Assembly (NCBI RefSeq): GCF_001552175.1
Contig: NZ_BCQR01000095.1
Coordinates: 1-45,258, forward strand
Origin: Actinomadura kijaniata NBRC 14229
Lineage (GTDB): Bacteria > Actinomycetota > Actinomycetes > Streptosporangiales > Streptosporangiaceae
Direction of reading: 5' to 3'
DNA length: 45,258 bases
Both the position numbers and the translations under genes were made by a program. The notes under the pieces were generated by a model. That model worked only from the letters and a program-made list of their open reading frames with translations. It made no database searches and was not told the origin of the DNA. Of this stretch, positions 1-8,990 are shown piece after piece (position 1 is the stretch's first letter; each line of letters begins with the position of its first letter).

Positions 1-1212
1 GCAGCACACGCGGATCGGGCAAATCCTTGATCGTCACGCGGCGAGTATGCCGTCCGTCCCCAACAAGCAAGGCATGCACGGTTAGAAGGGGGTTCGGGCC
101 CGCCAGTGAGGACGGCTTCGGACACTGACATGCGTGATCACGGACTGTTGTGGCGGCTCGCCGTAGCTATAAGAGTTCGGGGCCTTATCCCGCGCGTTCG
201 AGCGGACGCCGACCACAACCGCTTGCCGCAGCACGCACCCGCGCCCGCACGCGTCGGATCGGCCAGCCGTGCAGCCGGAACCGCCTCTCACTCCCTCAAG
301 ATCGACTCGTTGCGGGTTTCTGGCGTATGTGGACTGGACCCCAGTAAGGTCCGTAAGTCGACTCACGGAAGGTGCGGGTGGGGGTGCGCACCTGCGTGGT
401 CAGGGCTGAGGACCACCACCGGCCCAGAGTGCACCACTGCACACCGCGCTGCGCCACTCCACCGACCGTGTCGGCCGGACCCGCCGTCGGCCAGGCACCC
501 TCACCGGACCTGAAGCACCTGACCGCGAACGCCCCTGTCGACAGCGATCAAAACGGAGGGGGTATGGAAGGAGCACTGCATGCCCGGCACCCACACGGTG
601 TTCCCAAGCACGCCCCCTCCGGCTATCGCTTCCGCACTCCGCTGAACCAGCCACCAAGCGCACTAGGGCAGCGATCGGATATCTCCGGCAAAAATCAACC
701 CCACCAAACGCCCGCTGACGGCCGAACAGTACCCCGTAAAGCCCGTCACACGCAGACGGCCCTCACCGCGCCAGCGGCGAGATGACAGCCGCCCAGCCAC
801 TTGCGCCTGATGATCTTGCCAAGGGGGCTTCGTTAGCGCGCTTGCGAAGCCCTGGCCACGCGCCGGCCCTGGCCCATGCGGCGCCCGGACCTCCGCAAGG
901 CGCCTGGCGGACCTGCGGGCTCTGGATGGTCGGGCGTGCGATGAGGGTCACCCATCAGGCGTGCGAAGGGTGGTTGTCGGTCAAGGACGGACAAATATCG
1001 GTCGTGCCAGAGGCTCGACGGCCGCGTTCCTGAAGACACACCGATCGGTCGGCCCAGGCCGCGCATAACCGCAGCAGGTGCCCCAGTTGTCACCGGCTCC
1101 GGTGCTGGGGCGACTCCGGCGGCTGCGAACATCCACGCTGGCGGCCCCGCCGGTGAACAGGACAACGACGGCAGGCACCAGCGCGCCGCGATGGTCGACC
1201 GACCGCGGTGTT
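1..1212. other. No convincing gene; probably degraded DNA
   Basis: Open frames exist on both strands, but all have arginine-, alanine- and proline-rich shadow-type composition. None has a recognisable domain together with a good ribosome binding site. An AAGGAG-like site precedes an ATG near 590, but that frame closes after 21 codons. I see no tRNA, no transposase motif and no clear terminal repeat. The stretch is best treated as intergenic or decayed accessory DNA. Confidence 0.5.
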
Positions 1213-1473
1213 CTAGCGCCTCAGCTCATTCATGATCGCTTCCAGGCGGCGCTCCCGCCACCAGCCGGGCCCCTGGTCGAACACGGCCTTGGGGGTCCAC
1301 TCGGTCTGGCACGGCACGCACTCCAGCACCGTGAACTCCACCGTGGTTCCCGCCCGGTCGGCGGTGATGGCGCGGCTGTCGATGGGGCGGTCGCAGTCGG
1401 GGCAAAAGCCCTCCGACAGCATCGCCTCGGCCCGCACCCAGTACCGGGGGTCGAACTGCTCCTGGAACACCAT
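1213..1473 (-). CDS. Small putative zinc-ribbon protein, function unknown
   Basis: This 86-residue protein has two CxxC pairs, Cys24/Cys27 (FCPDC) and Cys52/Cys55 (CVPC), about 25 residues apart, as expected for a zinc ribbon. The sequence between them is beta-strand-like, and the C-terminus is a short charged helix. It starts 10 bases after the stop of the 70-residue protein upstream, so it is probably the third gene of a leftward cassette with the metallopeptidase. Its composition is balanced, unlike the shadow frames overlapping it. I do not recognise the family; zinc binding is inferred from cysteine spacing. Confidence 0.6.
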   Translation of the reverse strand: MVFQEQFDPRYWVRAEAMLSEGFCPDCDRPIDSRAITADRAGTTVEFTVLECVPCQTEWTPKAVFDQGPGWWRERRLEAIMNELRR

Positions 1474-1483
1474 CGGCGGCGGG

Positions 1484-1696
1484 TCAAGCGGTGCGGCGGG
1501 TGTCGGTGACGCGCGCGCGTAGCCGCGCGGTCAGCGCCTCGTCGCCGGGGTGCGGGGCGGCCAGGGCGTCCAGGTCCAGGGCGGTGGCGCGCAGCCGCTC
1601 ATAGTCGGGGTGGTCGGCGGGCACGGGGACGGCGGCGCCGCAGCCGGCGTCGGCCACCAGCAGCAACCGGCCCTCGCGGATCACCGTCTGGCTCAT
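1484..1696 (-). CDS. Small hypothetical protein coupled to the metallopeptidase gene
   Basis: A 70-residue protein beginning MSQTVIREGR. The start is supported by GGAGGTG, which overlaps the stop codon of the upstream metallopeptidase; only two bases separate that stop from this ATG, so translation is probably coupled. The N-terminal half looks like a small beta hairpin (RLLLVADAGCG) and the C-terminal half is an acidic, leucine-rich helix. There is no signal peptide or membrane helix. The role is unknown. The coupling suggests it works with, or controls, the HEIGH protein, for example as an inhibitor or partner; that is inference. Confidence 0.55.
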   Translation of the reverse strand: MSQTVIREGRLLLVADAGCGAAVPVPADHPDYERLRATALDLDALAAPHPGDEALTARLRARVTDTRRTA

Positions 1697-1698
1697 GG

Positions 1699-2388
1699 TC
1701 ACACCTCCAGCCCGTAGTGCCTCACATAGTAACTGACCACCATCGCGGTGACCGGCTCGTGCTCGCTCAGGGTGCGGTGCAGCCAGCTCAGCTGGCGGGT
1801 GATGACCATGGCCCAGGCCTCGGCCCACCACTCGTGTGGATCCTGCCAGCGTTCCACGCGCAGCAGCGGCCGGCACCGGAACATGATCGTGTCCCACTCG
1901 GGGGACTGGGCCGCGCCGCGCAGCCGCTCCATCACGTGTCCGATCTCGTGGTCGACCAGCGAGGCGCTGACGTGCGCGCCGGTGCCGACCGCCACGGTGC
2001 GGCTCTGCCACACCGTCACCCCCGGGATCGCATCCCAGGTCGCCGTCGTGCCGGGACCGACCGGCTGCCCGGCCAGGTGCGCCAGGTGGTCTAGGCCCGG
2101 CACGCTGCCGTGGCCGACCCACAGCCCGCCGGTGAGCGCCTGGGTGATTTGGGTAGCGATCGGGCCGGGCAGCGCTGCCAGCCGGTCGATCGCCGCGATC
2201 ACCTCCGGCGCGGGCCGCGTGGTGGCCGGGTCCCATTGGCGCCGCACCACCTGCTCCAGCACGCCCAGATGGCGGCGGCCGTCGCGGGGCAGCAGGTCGG
2301 TGTCGGCGGGGTGCGGGTCGCACCAGTACGGCACCCGCGGTCCAGAGCTGGGCTCGTGGTTGTGGGGGAGGTTAGGGGGAGTGGTCAT
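1699..2388 (-). CDS. Putative zinc metallopeptidase with HEIGH motif
   Basis: A 229-residue protein with a clear HExxH zinc site, HEIGH at residues 147-151, and a second acidic site EWWAEAWA with Glu190. This is the gluzincin arrangement also seen in the anthrax lethal-factor-like (ATLF) domain, where the third zinc ligand lies in a helix some 40 residues after HExxH. There is no signal peptide, so the protein is probably cytoplasmic or exported by another route. The start at MTTPP is preferred because GGAG lies six bases upstream; an in-frame ATG four codons earlier overlaps that site. It is first of a compact leftward three-gene cassette. The substrate is unknown; toxin, peptidase or phage-derived function are all possible. 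Confidence 0.65.
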   Translation of the reverse strand: MTTPPNLPHNHEPSSGPRVPYWCDPHPADTDLLPRDGRRHLGVLEQVVRRQWDPATTRPAPEVIAAIDRLAALPGPIATQITQALTGGLWVGHGSVPGLDHLAHLAGQPVGPGTTATWDAIPGVTVWQSRTVAVGTGAHVSASLVDHEIGHVMERLRGAAQSPEWDTIMFRCRPLLRVERWQDPHEWWAEAWAMVITRQLSWLHRTLSEHEPVTAMVVSYYVRHYGLEV

Positions 2389-2505
2389 GGCGATCTCCAT
2401 GCTCCCAGACCCGGTGGGCTGCAGTGCGCGGAAACCACCGGCGCAGGCGGGAGCGGACTTGCCGCCCCTCTGTGCTGTCCCAGCGGGATCGGGTCGGCGG
2501 CGCTG

Positions 2506-3096
2506 TCACCTCCAACTCGGTGCCGTTGCGGCGGGTGGGCAACGACGAGGCCGAGTTGCTGGCTGTAGGGGATGAGCTCGTTTGGGCCATCGATGTCCCT
2601 GACTCGACCGCCGGGCTTGCTGATCGCGGTGTTGTTCAACCACGAGCGGCAGGTGGTCTACCTGCCGGGCAGTGCCGTCAACTGTGCTTTGGCCTGCTAC
2701 TGGGGCAGGACAAGTGCGATGCGCGTGATGCTCGATGTGGATGACCCGTAGCTGGGAGCCGTCTTGGTTGCGTGCCTCTTGTGCATGCGCAAGGACCGCA
2801 GCGTGGCTTTTGTCGGCAACCTCATCAGGATTGATGTAGCTGTAGAGACCGGGGTAGAGCCCGGTGACCGTCCATCCCAAGCCGTGCTCAGGGGGAAGTT
2901 CGATGATCCCGAAAGCTCGTGCAGGCGTTCCGGCAGGGACCGGACCATACTCGCGGAGCACTTTGATCGCGTGAGCTTGCAGATCGCCTACTGGTTCCGG
3001 TACGAACAGGCAGGTCCCGTGGGCGAACAAGACCCACGGTTCAGACTTGATGATGACGATCTGCCGCCAGCGTTCGATCAGCTCCACAGGTGTCAT
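2506..3096 (-). CDS. Hypothetical protein with a probable read-through tail
   Basis: The first ~125 of 196 residues look like a real soluble alpha/beta protein (MTPVELIERWRQIV, then PWVLFAHGTCLF, and later LRVIHIEH). I recall similar short actinomycete hypothetical proteins ending at that last segment, so the downstream ~65 residues, rich in Arg, Pro, Gln and His, are probably non-native sequence added after loss of the original stop. The ribosome binding site is weak. No membrane segment or signal peptide is visible and no function can be assigned. Either the gene is decaying or a recombination event replaced its 3' end. Confidence 0.45.
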   Translation of the reverse strand: MTPVELIERWRQIVIIKSEPWVLFAHGTCLFVPEPVGDLQAHAIKVLREYGPVPAGTPARAFGIIELPPEHGLGWTVTGLYPGLYSYINPDEVADKSHAAVLAHAQEARNQDGSQLRVIHIEHHAHRTCPAPVAGQSTVDGTARQVDHLPLVVEQHRDQQARRSSQGHRWPKRAHPLQPATRPRRCPPAATAPSWR

Positions 3097-3204
3097 GAGG
3101 GTGAGTCTTGCGGGGACTTGATCGGGTCGCTAATCGTTTAGTGCGCTTGACGCCTTAGCGTCATCGGAGGTCTTGGATGCGCCACGAGCCGCACCCAGGG
3201 GCGG

Positions 3205-3741
3205 TTACACCCACACGTAGTTGTCGTCAGTGACGGCGGGCAGGGAAGCGTCGGGCAACGCGGCGAACGGGCTGGGCAGGGCGGCCAGTGCCGGGCCGAT
3301 CGGGGGGAAGATCGGCAGGTTGGCGGTGGTGCGGTGGTCGACCCACTGGATCAGGCCGATCTCGTGACCGCCGGGAACCTCGTCATACTCCTCGGTGGCC
3401 AGGGTGCCGCGGACCTCAGGGGCGATGTGGAGCCGGTAGATCAGGTGCAGTTTGCGCGGTGGTGGAGTGGTCCCGGGACGGGAGACCATCTGGTCGATCA
3501 CCCACAGCAGTTCCGGTTCGCCGGCCTGGGATGGGGCCAGGCCGAGTTCCTCGGCCAGCTCACGCTGCAGCGCGGCAAGCAGGTCTTCGCCGGGTTCGAC
3601 GTTGCCGCCAGGTGGGACGAAGTGGCTGGCTTCGGGGCGATCGCGGCGGATGAGCGCGACCTCGTTGCTGCAGAACACCAGCGCACCGACACGGATCTTG
3701 ACGCGGGAGAACGGTGAAGCCGAGCCAGGGGAGGACGTCAT
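3205..3741 (-). CDS. Nudix hydrolase
   Basis: A 178-residue protein with a complete Nudix box Gx5Ex7REUxEExGU at residues 46-68 (Gly46, Glu52, Arg60-Glu61, Glu64-Glu65). It is expected to hydrolyse a nucleoside diphosphate linked to another group, using Mg2+ bound by the Nudix glutamates. The N-terminal beta strand (KIRVGALVFCSNEVALIRR) is a typical Nudix entry. I chose MTSSPG as start; a GTG 21 codons upstream is in frame but adds a low-complexity extension and lacks a clear ribosome site. It stands alone, so the substrate cannot be inferred from neighbours. Confidence 0.85.
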   Translation of the reverse strand: MTSSPGSASPFSRVKIRVGALVFCSNEVALIRRDRPEASHFVPPGGNVEPGEDLLAALQRELAEELGLAPSQAGEPELLWVIDQMVSRPGTTPPPRKLHLIYRLHIAPEVRGTLATEEYDEVPGGHEIGLIQWVDHRTTANLPIFPPIGPALAALPSPFAALPDASLPAVTDDNYVWV

Positions 3742-3961
3742 GGCGGCCAGTATCCCGCCCGCGGCCGAGCACGCGACCAGGCTGACACCGTGACAGGGAT
3801 TCACGGTGCTACAAGGGTGCGGGTGTGGAGCCCTACCGCGTTCTTGTGAGAAGTCGTCTCACTCTGCATGATCGGGCTCTGGGGCCGGGGCCCTGATAGG
3901 CAGCCCGGTAGCCGACGGAGAATCTGCCCGCCGTGCCCTACGAGCAAGGCAGGGACCATGA

Positions 3962-3987
3962 TGTCCCGCCTTCGCACAGGCGGGACA
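3962..3987. terminator. Hairpin terminator after the secreted HNH nuclease
   Basis: A perfect 9-bp stem (TGTCCCGCC / GGCGGGACA) with an 8-base loop, 22 bases beyond the stop of the leftward HNH nuclease gene. No T-tract follows, which is common for actinomycete terminators. Confidence 0.6.
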
Positions 3988-4008
3988 CCTGGTCTTTGCT
4001 CCTGCAGC

Positions 4009-4638
4009 TCAGCAGCCGCTGAGCACGCCAGCCAGCGCCGACTTCTCAGCCGAGTCGACCGTCAGGCCGTAGCGGTACTTCACATCCACCCAGGAGCGGG
4101 CGTACATGCACCGGAACGAGGTCAGCGGCGGCAGCCACTCGGCCGGGTCCTTGTCGCCCTTGGCCTGGTTGACGTCGTCGGTGACCGCCCACAGCTGGGA
4201 GCTGGTCAGGTCGTTGGCGAAGGTCTGTCGCCGTGAGGTGGTCCAGGAGCTGGCGCCCGACCGCCATGCCTCGGCGAGCGGCACCATGTGATCGATGTCG
4301 ACGTCGGACGCCGCCGTCCAGGTGGCGCCGTCATACGGCGAGCGCCAGGTGCCCGAGACCGCTGCGCACGAGGAGTCGGTCACCACGCCGCTGCCGTCGC
4401 GTTGGAGGACGACTTCGCGGGTGTTGCATGTCCCGGACTGGGTGATCCAGTGCGGGAACTTGTCCCGGGAGTAGCCGGTCGACGGGCCCTCGGCGGCGAC
4501 GGTCAGCGACGCCAGGTGGGAGCGGGCGGTCGCGGCGTCCGGCGGGGGAGGTGGTGCCGCAGCTGCGGTCGGTGCGGCACCGACCGCAGCCGAAGCGGCC
4601 AGGGCGGTGAACAGCAGGACAGCGGGGAGCCTGCGCAT
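4009..4638 (-). CDS. Secreted HNH-family nuclease (GmrSD C-terminal/DUF1524-like)
   Basis: A 209-residue protein with a Sec signal peptide (MRRLPAVLLF..., Ala-rich core, cleavage near residue 28). The mature part contains DVDIDHMVPLAEAW (Asp116-His117), the beta-beta-alpha metal nuclease signature of the DUF1524/HNH family, followed by LWAVTDDVNQAKGDKDP with the conserved Asn157 and Lys160 region. Four cysteines (71, 91, 177, 209) could form disulfides in an exported enzyme. AGAGGA precedes the chosen ATG, and the start agrees with the signal peptide. It probably degrades extracellular DNA for nutrition, competition or programmed cell death. It is monocistronic, with a hairpin just downstream. 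Confidence 0.87.
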   Translation of the reverse strand: MRRLPAVLLFTALAASAAVGAAPTAAAAPPPPPDAATARSHLASLTVAAEGPSTGYSRDKFPHWITQSGTCNTREVVLQRDGSGVVTDSSCAAVSGTWRSPYDGATWTAASDVDIDHMVPLAEAWRSGASSWTTSRRQTFANDLTSSQLWAVTDDVNQAKGDKDPAEWLPPLTSFRCMYARSWVDVKYRYGLTVDSAEKSALAGVLSGC

Positions 4639-4998
4639 GCGCGATCCTCTCAAGCGGGGGGACCTTCGACAAGGATCGTGACGCCGCAAAGTCACCGCCA
4701 GGTGACTGCGGAGTGAAGACACACCGGCAACCTGGGCCCTCTTTGGCCTGCTTCCAAGGTTGGTCAGCAGTCCAGCACGGCTGTGGCTTGCGAGCGGCCA
4801 GCCGTGCGGGTCATGGTCGGCTCGTGCCGGCGCGGTGCCGTGCCAGCGTCCCGCTTGCTTTGCAAGCGCCTCATCCTCATCGCCCACTCTCGTCGCCCTC
4901 TGGGAGGTTGTGCTGACGATCTCCTCTGCACAGGCGCCACTACGACCTTGAACCGGCCACGAACCGCGCCCATGCGGCACGGAACCGGCCCGGCAGGG

Positions 4999-5583
4999 TC
5001 AGGAGAGGGGATGAGTACGGCACTCGATCGGCGCCTCCGGTGAGTCGGCGCTGAGATCAGGTAGTTCAAAGTCTGGAACGCCGGTCAGCCAGTTCACCAG
5101 GAACTCGGTCGCGGAGATCTCGGCGACCTCATCCAGCCATCGGTCACCGGACCTGGTCATGGCCACCGGCCACTCATCCGAAGGCCCCTGGGTGAGCCAT
5201 CCGAGCCACTCACCGTTGGTAGTGGTGCCCCAACCGAGAAAGCCGCCTGGAGCCGGCCACAGGTTCGGCCCTCGGTCGAACGGGGGCAGGGCCTGGAAGC
5301 GTTCGGCGTGGTAGATCGCCGCCTGGGCCCAGCTCACCGATCGCTCCGCGCGCGGATCCCGCACGCTCAGATACTCGGTGGGGATGCGCCGGCCGTGGTC
5401 GTCTCGCGCTTGGACCACGATGTGGAAGTTTCCGTAGCGTTCGATCAGCGCGACGAAATCGGCGGGCAGCTCGGTTCCCAGTTCGGCGAACACCTCCTGC
5501 CAACTTCTGCTGCCCATGAACGGGGTGGTCGGCGGGGGCAGCAGCGCTGAAAGTTCATCCAACAGCGCCGATATCGCACTCAC
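4999..5583 (-). CDS. SMI1/KNR4 (SUKH) family protein
   Basis: A 194-residue protein. The segment WQEVFAELGTELPADFVALI followed by ERYGNF is the hallmark start of the SUKH/SMI1_KNR4 fold, and the later GFLGWGTTTNGEWLGWLTQG matches the tryptophan-rich core. SUKH proteins are commonly immunity proteins of polymorphic toxin systems or regulators of unknown partners. I chose GTG at 5583 because residues from there (SAISALLDELSALLPPP) form the usual N-terminal helix; longer in-frame extensions are Arg/Ala/Pro-rich and look like shadow. No cognate toxin gene is next to it, so an orphan immunity role is only a possibility. Confidence 0.75.
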   Translation of the reverse strand: MSAISALLDELSALLPPPTTPFMGSRSWQEVFAELGTELPADFVALIERYGNFHIVVQARDDHGRRIPTEYLSVRDPRAERSVSWAQAAIYHAERFQALPPFDRGPNLWPAPGGFLGWGTTTNGEWLGWLTQGPSDEWPVAMTRSGDRWLDEVAEISATEFLVNWLTGVPDFELPDLSADSPEAPIECRTHPLS

Positions 5584-5696
5584 GCAATCTTGACTATCAC
5601 AGACAGGCAAGACCAAACGCAGAAGACGAGCATGTCCTGCTCCGAGCGTCGAGCAGCTCTGGACCGAACGCTGAAGGGCTCTCCTTTGTCGCTTGG

Positions 5697-5882
5697 GTGA
5701 ACCCCGCCACCGTCGCCACCGTCGAGCTGGTGCTACTCGCCCTGGCCTCCGAGCAGCGGGCGCTAGTGCCGGCGGTCCAGGACCGCGACCTGGCGGCGGT
5801 GCGCGCGCTGGCCACCGCGCATTCGCTCCCGCCCGCACGGTCGACGATGCTGGCGACTCTGGCGCTGGAAACGCCGCTTTGA
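5697..5882 (+). CDS. Possible small hypothetical protein
   Basis: A 61-residue frame starting with GTG (NPATVATVELVLLALASEQR). It has alternating hydrophobic and charged residues that would fit two short helices. No clear ribosome binding site is seen and there is no recognisable family. The rest of 5584-6177 holds nothing that I can identify. It may equally be a fragment of a lost gene. Confidence 0.25.
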   Translation: MNPATVATVELVLLALASEQRALVPAVQDRDLAAVRALATAHSLPPARSTMLATLALETPL

Positions 5883-6177
5883 CGCGGGTACTGGAACGCC
5901 TGCCCGCCTACCACCAGCCGTCACTGGCCACCGCCTCGAGTCGAGGAACGGGAAGGTCCGTGCGGCGAGCACCCCCTGCGGATGGATCAGGATCCGCCGC
6001 GCGGACCGGGCGACGGGGTGTGAAGAAACCCGTCAAGACCCAGCGTCTTTCATGACGATCACGCTTCACCCGCCGACTTCAAATAGCCACAATCACCAGA
6101 TCACCAACACAGATTCCACCCGGTGGTCATGATTACGGCATGACCAATGATGATCACTTCATCGCCCGGGAGGATGG

Positions 6178-7022
6178 ATGAGGTTGACCACTCCGCCCAA
6201 GCCGGTCGACATCGCCGCGGTGTTTCCTGAGCTGGTCGCCTATGCGCGGACCACGGTGCGGTTGCATCCACGGCCCGGGGCGGTGGGCGTGCACGACAGT
6301 TCGGTGGGCGGCCCGCTGCTGTGGCCGGCCGATGAGCCCTGGCCGGTGTGCGAGGGCTTTCGCATGGATCCCGGCCACGAGGGCCAGCCCTGGCACCACG
6401 AGCCGGTCGCGCTGGTGGCCGCCGCACAGCTGTACCAACGCGACGTGCCCGAACTGTCCTTCTTGCCCGACGCCGATGTCTTCCAGCTGCTGTGGTGCCC
6501 GATACCGCACGCGACCTTCTACCCCGAGGCGAGCGTGCGGTGGCGGTTGGCCGACGATGTCGGCCAACCGCTCATCGACGTTGCGGGCCCATCGCCCGGT
6601 AGCCAGGAGGATTTCCTGCTGCGGGCGTGCACGGTCAGCCCCGAGCGGGTGGTGGAATACCCCCATCCCGAAGACCTGCCCGAACAGCTGCGCGAGCGCC
6701 TCTACGCCTGGGGCGAACCGGCCGGTGGAGTTACTTCTACCACCTGTCGGTGGCGCCGGGCACCAAGGTCGGCGGGTGGATCAGATTCGCCCAGGACCCG
6801 CTGTGGCCGCGCTGCCACCAGGGGCATCTGATGGACCACCTGCTCACCATCGCCACCTCGGAGTCTGAGGGCGGGTCGCACCAGACATGGGACCCGGTGC
6901 AAGAACCACAACGAAGGCCCGGGCGCATGACCGGACTTCGGGTGGGAGACGACGGAAGTCTGTTCGTGGCGATCTGCCATGAGTGCTGGGGCAGACCGGT
7001 CACCTCCTGGAGCGACGGATGA
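6178..7022 (+). pseudogene. DUF1963 (YwqG-like) gene broken by a one-base deletion
   Basis: The frame from ATG 6178 (GGGAGG five bases upstream) reads a DUF1963-type protein: GGPLLWPADEPWPVC, then VAAAQLYQRDVPELSFLPDADVFQLLWCP, to about codon 180 (LYAWGEPAG). Near 6725 the homology moves to the -1 frame (WSYFYHLSVAPGTKVGGW, FAQDPLWPRC, and the C-terminal MTGLRVGDDGSLFVAICHEC), ending at 7022. Together the two parts give the usual length and motif order of the family, so one missing base near GCCGGTGG explains the break. YwqG-like proteins have no settled biochemical function. A sequencing error is an alternative to a true pseudogene. Confidence 0.75.
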
Positions 7023-7380
7023 CCGTTTGACCGCCAGGCAGGGCCACCATCTCACCGGTCGACCACGCCCACCGGCAGCCGCGGGAGCCCGTGGTGACCG
7101 GCGGTCCCTGACCACGCCAACAATGACCCACACAGCCCTGTGCAGATATCCCAACGTTGGGGATGGCCGTAGGGGTGAGCGGCGCGCACCCGGCTGCTGC
7201 TTCCGCTCTGGCAACGCTCGCGTAACCGGCACTGGAACGAACCCTGGAACCAGACCCCAGCCGCCGACCGCCCCACCGGCGACCGCGCCGACGCGCGTCA
7301 CGGAACAGCCACTGCCGACAACACGATGACAGCGATCACTCAAGGACAGCGACCCTCAAGGGAGTGAGGAGGGACCCGCG
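7023..7380. other. Intergenic, nothing recognised
   Basis: No frame here has domain similarity or a good start. The only functional-looking sequence is GGAGTGAGGAGGG at the right end, the ribosome binding site of the next gene fragment. Confidence 0.5.
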
Positions 7381-7620
7381 ATGCCCCCGGCCACCCTGAA
7401 TACGCTCAAGCCGCCCACCGGCCTGCCTGCCCTCGGTCAGCGGGTGGTGGTCGGCTCCTACTCCACCTACGACCAGGCCCAGAGCGCCATGGACTTTTTG
7501 GCCGACCAGGACTTCCCCGTGGCCAGGACCGCCATCGTCGGTTCGGACCTGCGCATGGTGGAGACCATCCTGGGCAAGCTGACCTGGCCGCACGCCTGCG
7601 TGTTGACTTGGCGTCCGTAG
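7381..7620 (+). pseudogene. Truncated YflT-type general stress protein
   Basis: The 79 residues begin with VVVGSYSTYDQAQSAMDFLA, then DFPVARTAIVGSDLRMVE, the N-terminal domain of heat/general stress proteins of the YflT (PF11181) type. Actinomycete members continue into a glycine-rich pair of membrane helices and reach about 160-180 residues. Here the frame ends after KLTWPHACVLTWRP, so the membrane part is missing. A strong AGGAGG lies upstream of the ATG and a terminator follows directly. It could be expressed as a soluble stub, but is most simply a gene remnant. Confidence 0.7.
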
Positions 7621-7644
7621 CAGGCCACAGGGACGGGGAAGGGG

Positions 7645-7679
7645 TCTTGGCCGCAGCCACTGGTGGGCTGCGGCCAAGA
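7645..7679. terminator. Bidirectional hairpin terminator
   Basis: A perfect 14-bp inverted repeat (TCTTGGCCGCAGCC / GGCTGCGGCCAAGA) with a 7-base loop. It lies between the rightward stress-protein fragment ending at 7620 and the leftward DUF397 gene ending at 7690. It can therefore serve both convergent genes. Confidence 0.8.
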
Positions 7680-7689
7680 ACGTGGCGGG

Positions 7690-7941
7690 TCAGATGTCGG
7701 GGTGGCTGCTGATGGCGTGCAGCAGGTGCCGCCACTGGTCGGGCGCGACGACCAGTGCCGCGACGGCGGGGTTCTTGCTGTCGCGAACACCGATGGTGTG
7801 CGGGGCCAGGCTGGCGACCTCGACGCATTCGCCGGACTCGGCGGAGTGGCTGCTCTTGCGCCAGGCCACCGCCGCCTCTGTGGGCAGAGTAGCGGCGGTG
7901 TTGCGGCGGTGGTGGCGGTTGGGCTCTTCTAGGGTGTGCAT
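7690..7941 (-). CDS. DUF397 domain protein
   Basis: An 83-residue protein with the full DUF397 signature: AWRKSSHSAESGECVEVA, then IGVRDSKNP and a C-terminal DQWRHLLHAI. DUF397 proteins are small, actinomycete-specific and usually sit beside an XRE/DUF5753 regulator, with which they behave like antitoxin-like or regulatory partners in the Streptomyces Scr1 and WhiJ/BldB-type systems. Here the DUF5753 gene is about 1 kb away and divergent, and a Methyltransf_19 gene follows that. The first ~25 residues are a family-variable extension. Confidence 0.85.
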   Translation of the reverse strand: MHTLEEPNRHHRRNTAATLPTEAAVAWRKSSHSAESGECVEVASLAPHTIGVRDSKNPAVAALVVAPDQWRHLLHAISSHPDI

Positions 7942-8289
7942 GCGGACATGCCTGCCTTTCTGCGGTTGGGGATGGGGTGTTCGTGGGCAGGTGGGCGGTC
8001 CTGCCGCTAACAGGACGGCTCACCAGGTGGCCTGCTCGCAGTCCAGCGTGTAAGGGGCGCGGGCAGGCCGCCGCCGGGCCCGCCGCCGGTGACGGCGCCG
8101 GTGACGGCGCCGAACACGCAGGTCGAGCACACGGTGGCGTACGCGGGTTGCTGGATCGGCCACCTGTATCGGCTAGAGGTGGTGTTTTAGCGTCTGGTGG
8201 AGCGCGGGCCAGACGTCCGGTCCCTGTCTGCTGGCGCGACCGCCGGGGTAGGCGCTCAGCGGCGCACGCGGTGGTGGTCTGCCGTGACG

Positions 8290-8595
8290 TCACCGGTAAC
8301 CCGGACCGGCACCGACCTCAGCATCAGGGTCGGCGCTGGGGTCGGCGCTGAGGTCGGGGTCAGGGTCGAGCATCTGGTCGTCGGCCCACAGGTCGATCAG
8401 CTCGTTCACGGTGAGCTGGTCGCCAGGGAGGCGTCGCGGGCCGGGAGGCAGGGGGCGGGAGCAGGCGGTCGTCTGCGGCACGGTCGGTCGTGTGTTCGGG
8501 TGGTGCAGCGGCGGCACAGGGGCGGGACAGTTGATCCCCAGCCGCAGCGCCAGGACCACGGACTGGGGCGGGGATGGGGGCGGGCAAGACGGCAT
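8290..8595 (-). CDS. Small hypothetical protein with acidic Asp-Pro repeat tail
   Basis: A 101-residue frame; GGAAGGT sits well placed before ATG 8595. The first half is proline-rich and probably disordered. Then comes a short helix (LTVNELIDLWADDQML) and an Asp-Pro repeat tail (DPDPDLSADPSADPD) encoded by short GTCGGCGCTG/GGTCAG-type DNA repeats. The family is unknown. Its position between DUF397 and the DUF5753 gene is the only context. The repeat tail suggests a linker or partner-binding segment; that is a guess. Confidence 0.45.
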   Translation of the reverse strand: MPSCPPPSPPQSVVLALRLGINCPAPVPPLHHPNTRPTVPQTTACSRPLPPGPRRLPGDQLTVNELIDLWADDQMLDPDPDLSADPSADPDAEVGAGPGYR

Positions 8596-8990
8596 CGTTG
8601 TACCTTCCGGCTCGGTGATGGGCGGCACCGGCGCTCGGACCGGTGTCGACCGTAGGAACAGGAACCACGTCGGCGTGATCGCCTGACAGCAGGCGGTAGC
8701 CGACGTGGTGCCATCACTGTGGGGTCACCGTTGTGGAGGCCGCAATGGGAAAGGTCGACTCCGGACGTCGGCGAGTGGTTCCCGGACCTACCGCCGGGTA
8801 TCCGGATCTGCTATCCGGAATGACGCTCCTTCGAGCCCTTTACCGAATGTCCCCAAAGGAATTCCGGGCAGGACCCAAAACGGCGAGGGTGTTTTGTGTC
8901 GTCTGGCCTGACTTGACGTCGCCGTGGTGGGAGCATGTTCAATGCCTGCGGGGAGGCAAAGCCGTCACTTCGCATTGAACGGACACCGGA
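8596..8990. other. Divergent upstream region of the DUF5753 gene
   Basis: This is locally less GC-rich than its surroundings. A 77-codon frame at 8745-8978 follows a GGAGG, but its third codon positions are not GC-biased, so I do not call it a gene. The region probably holds the promoters of the two divergent genes; no specific site could be fixed. Confidence 0.4.

Noticed and set aside
8745..8978. 77-codon frame after a GGAGG
   Set aside because: Third codon positions are not GC-biased and no family is seen; it is more likely promoter region.
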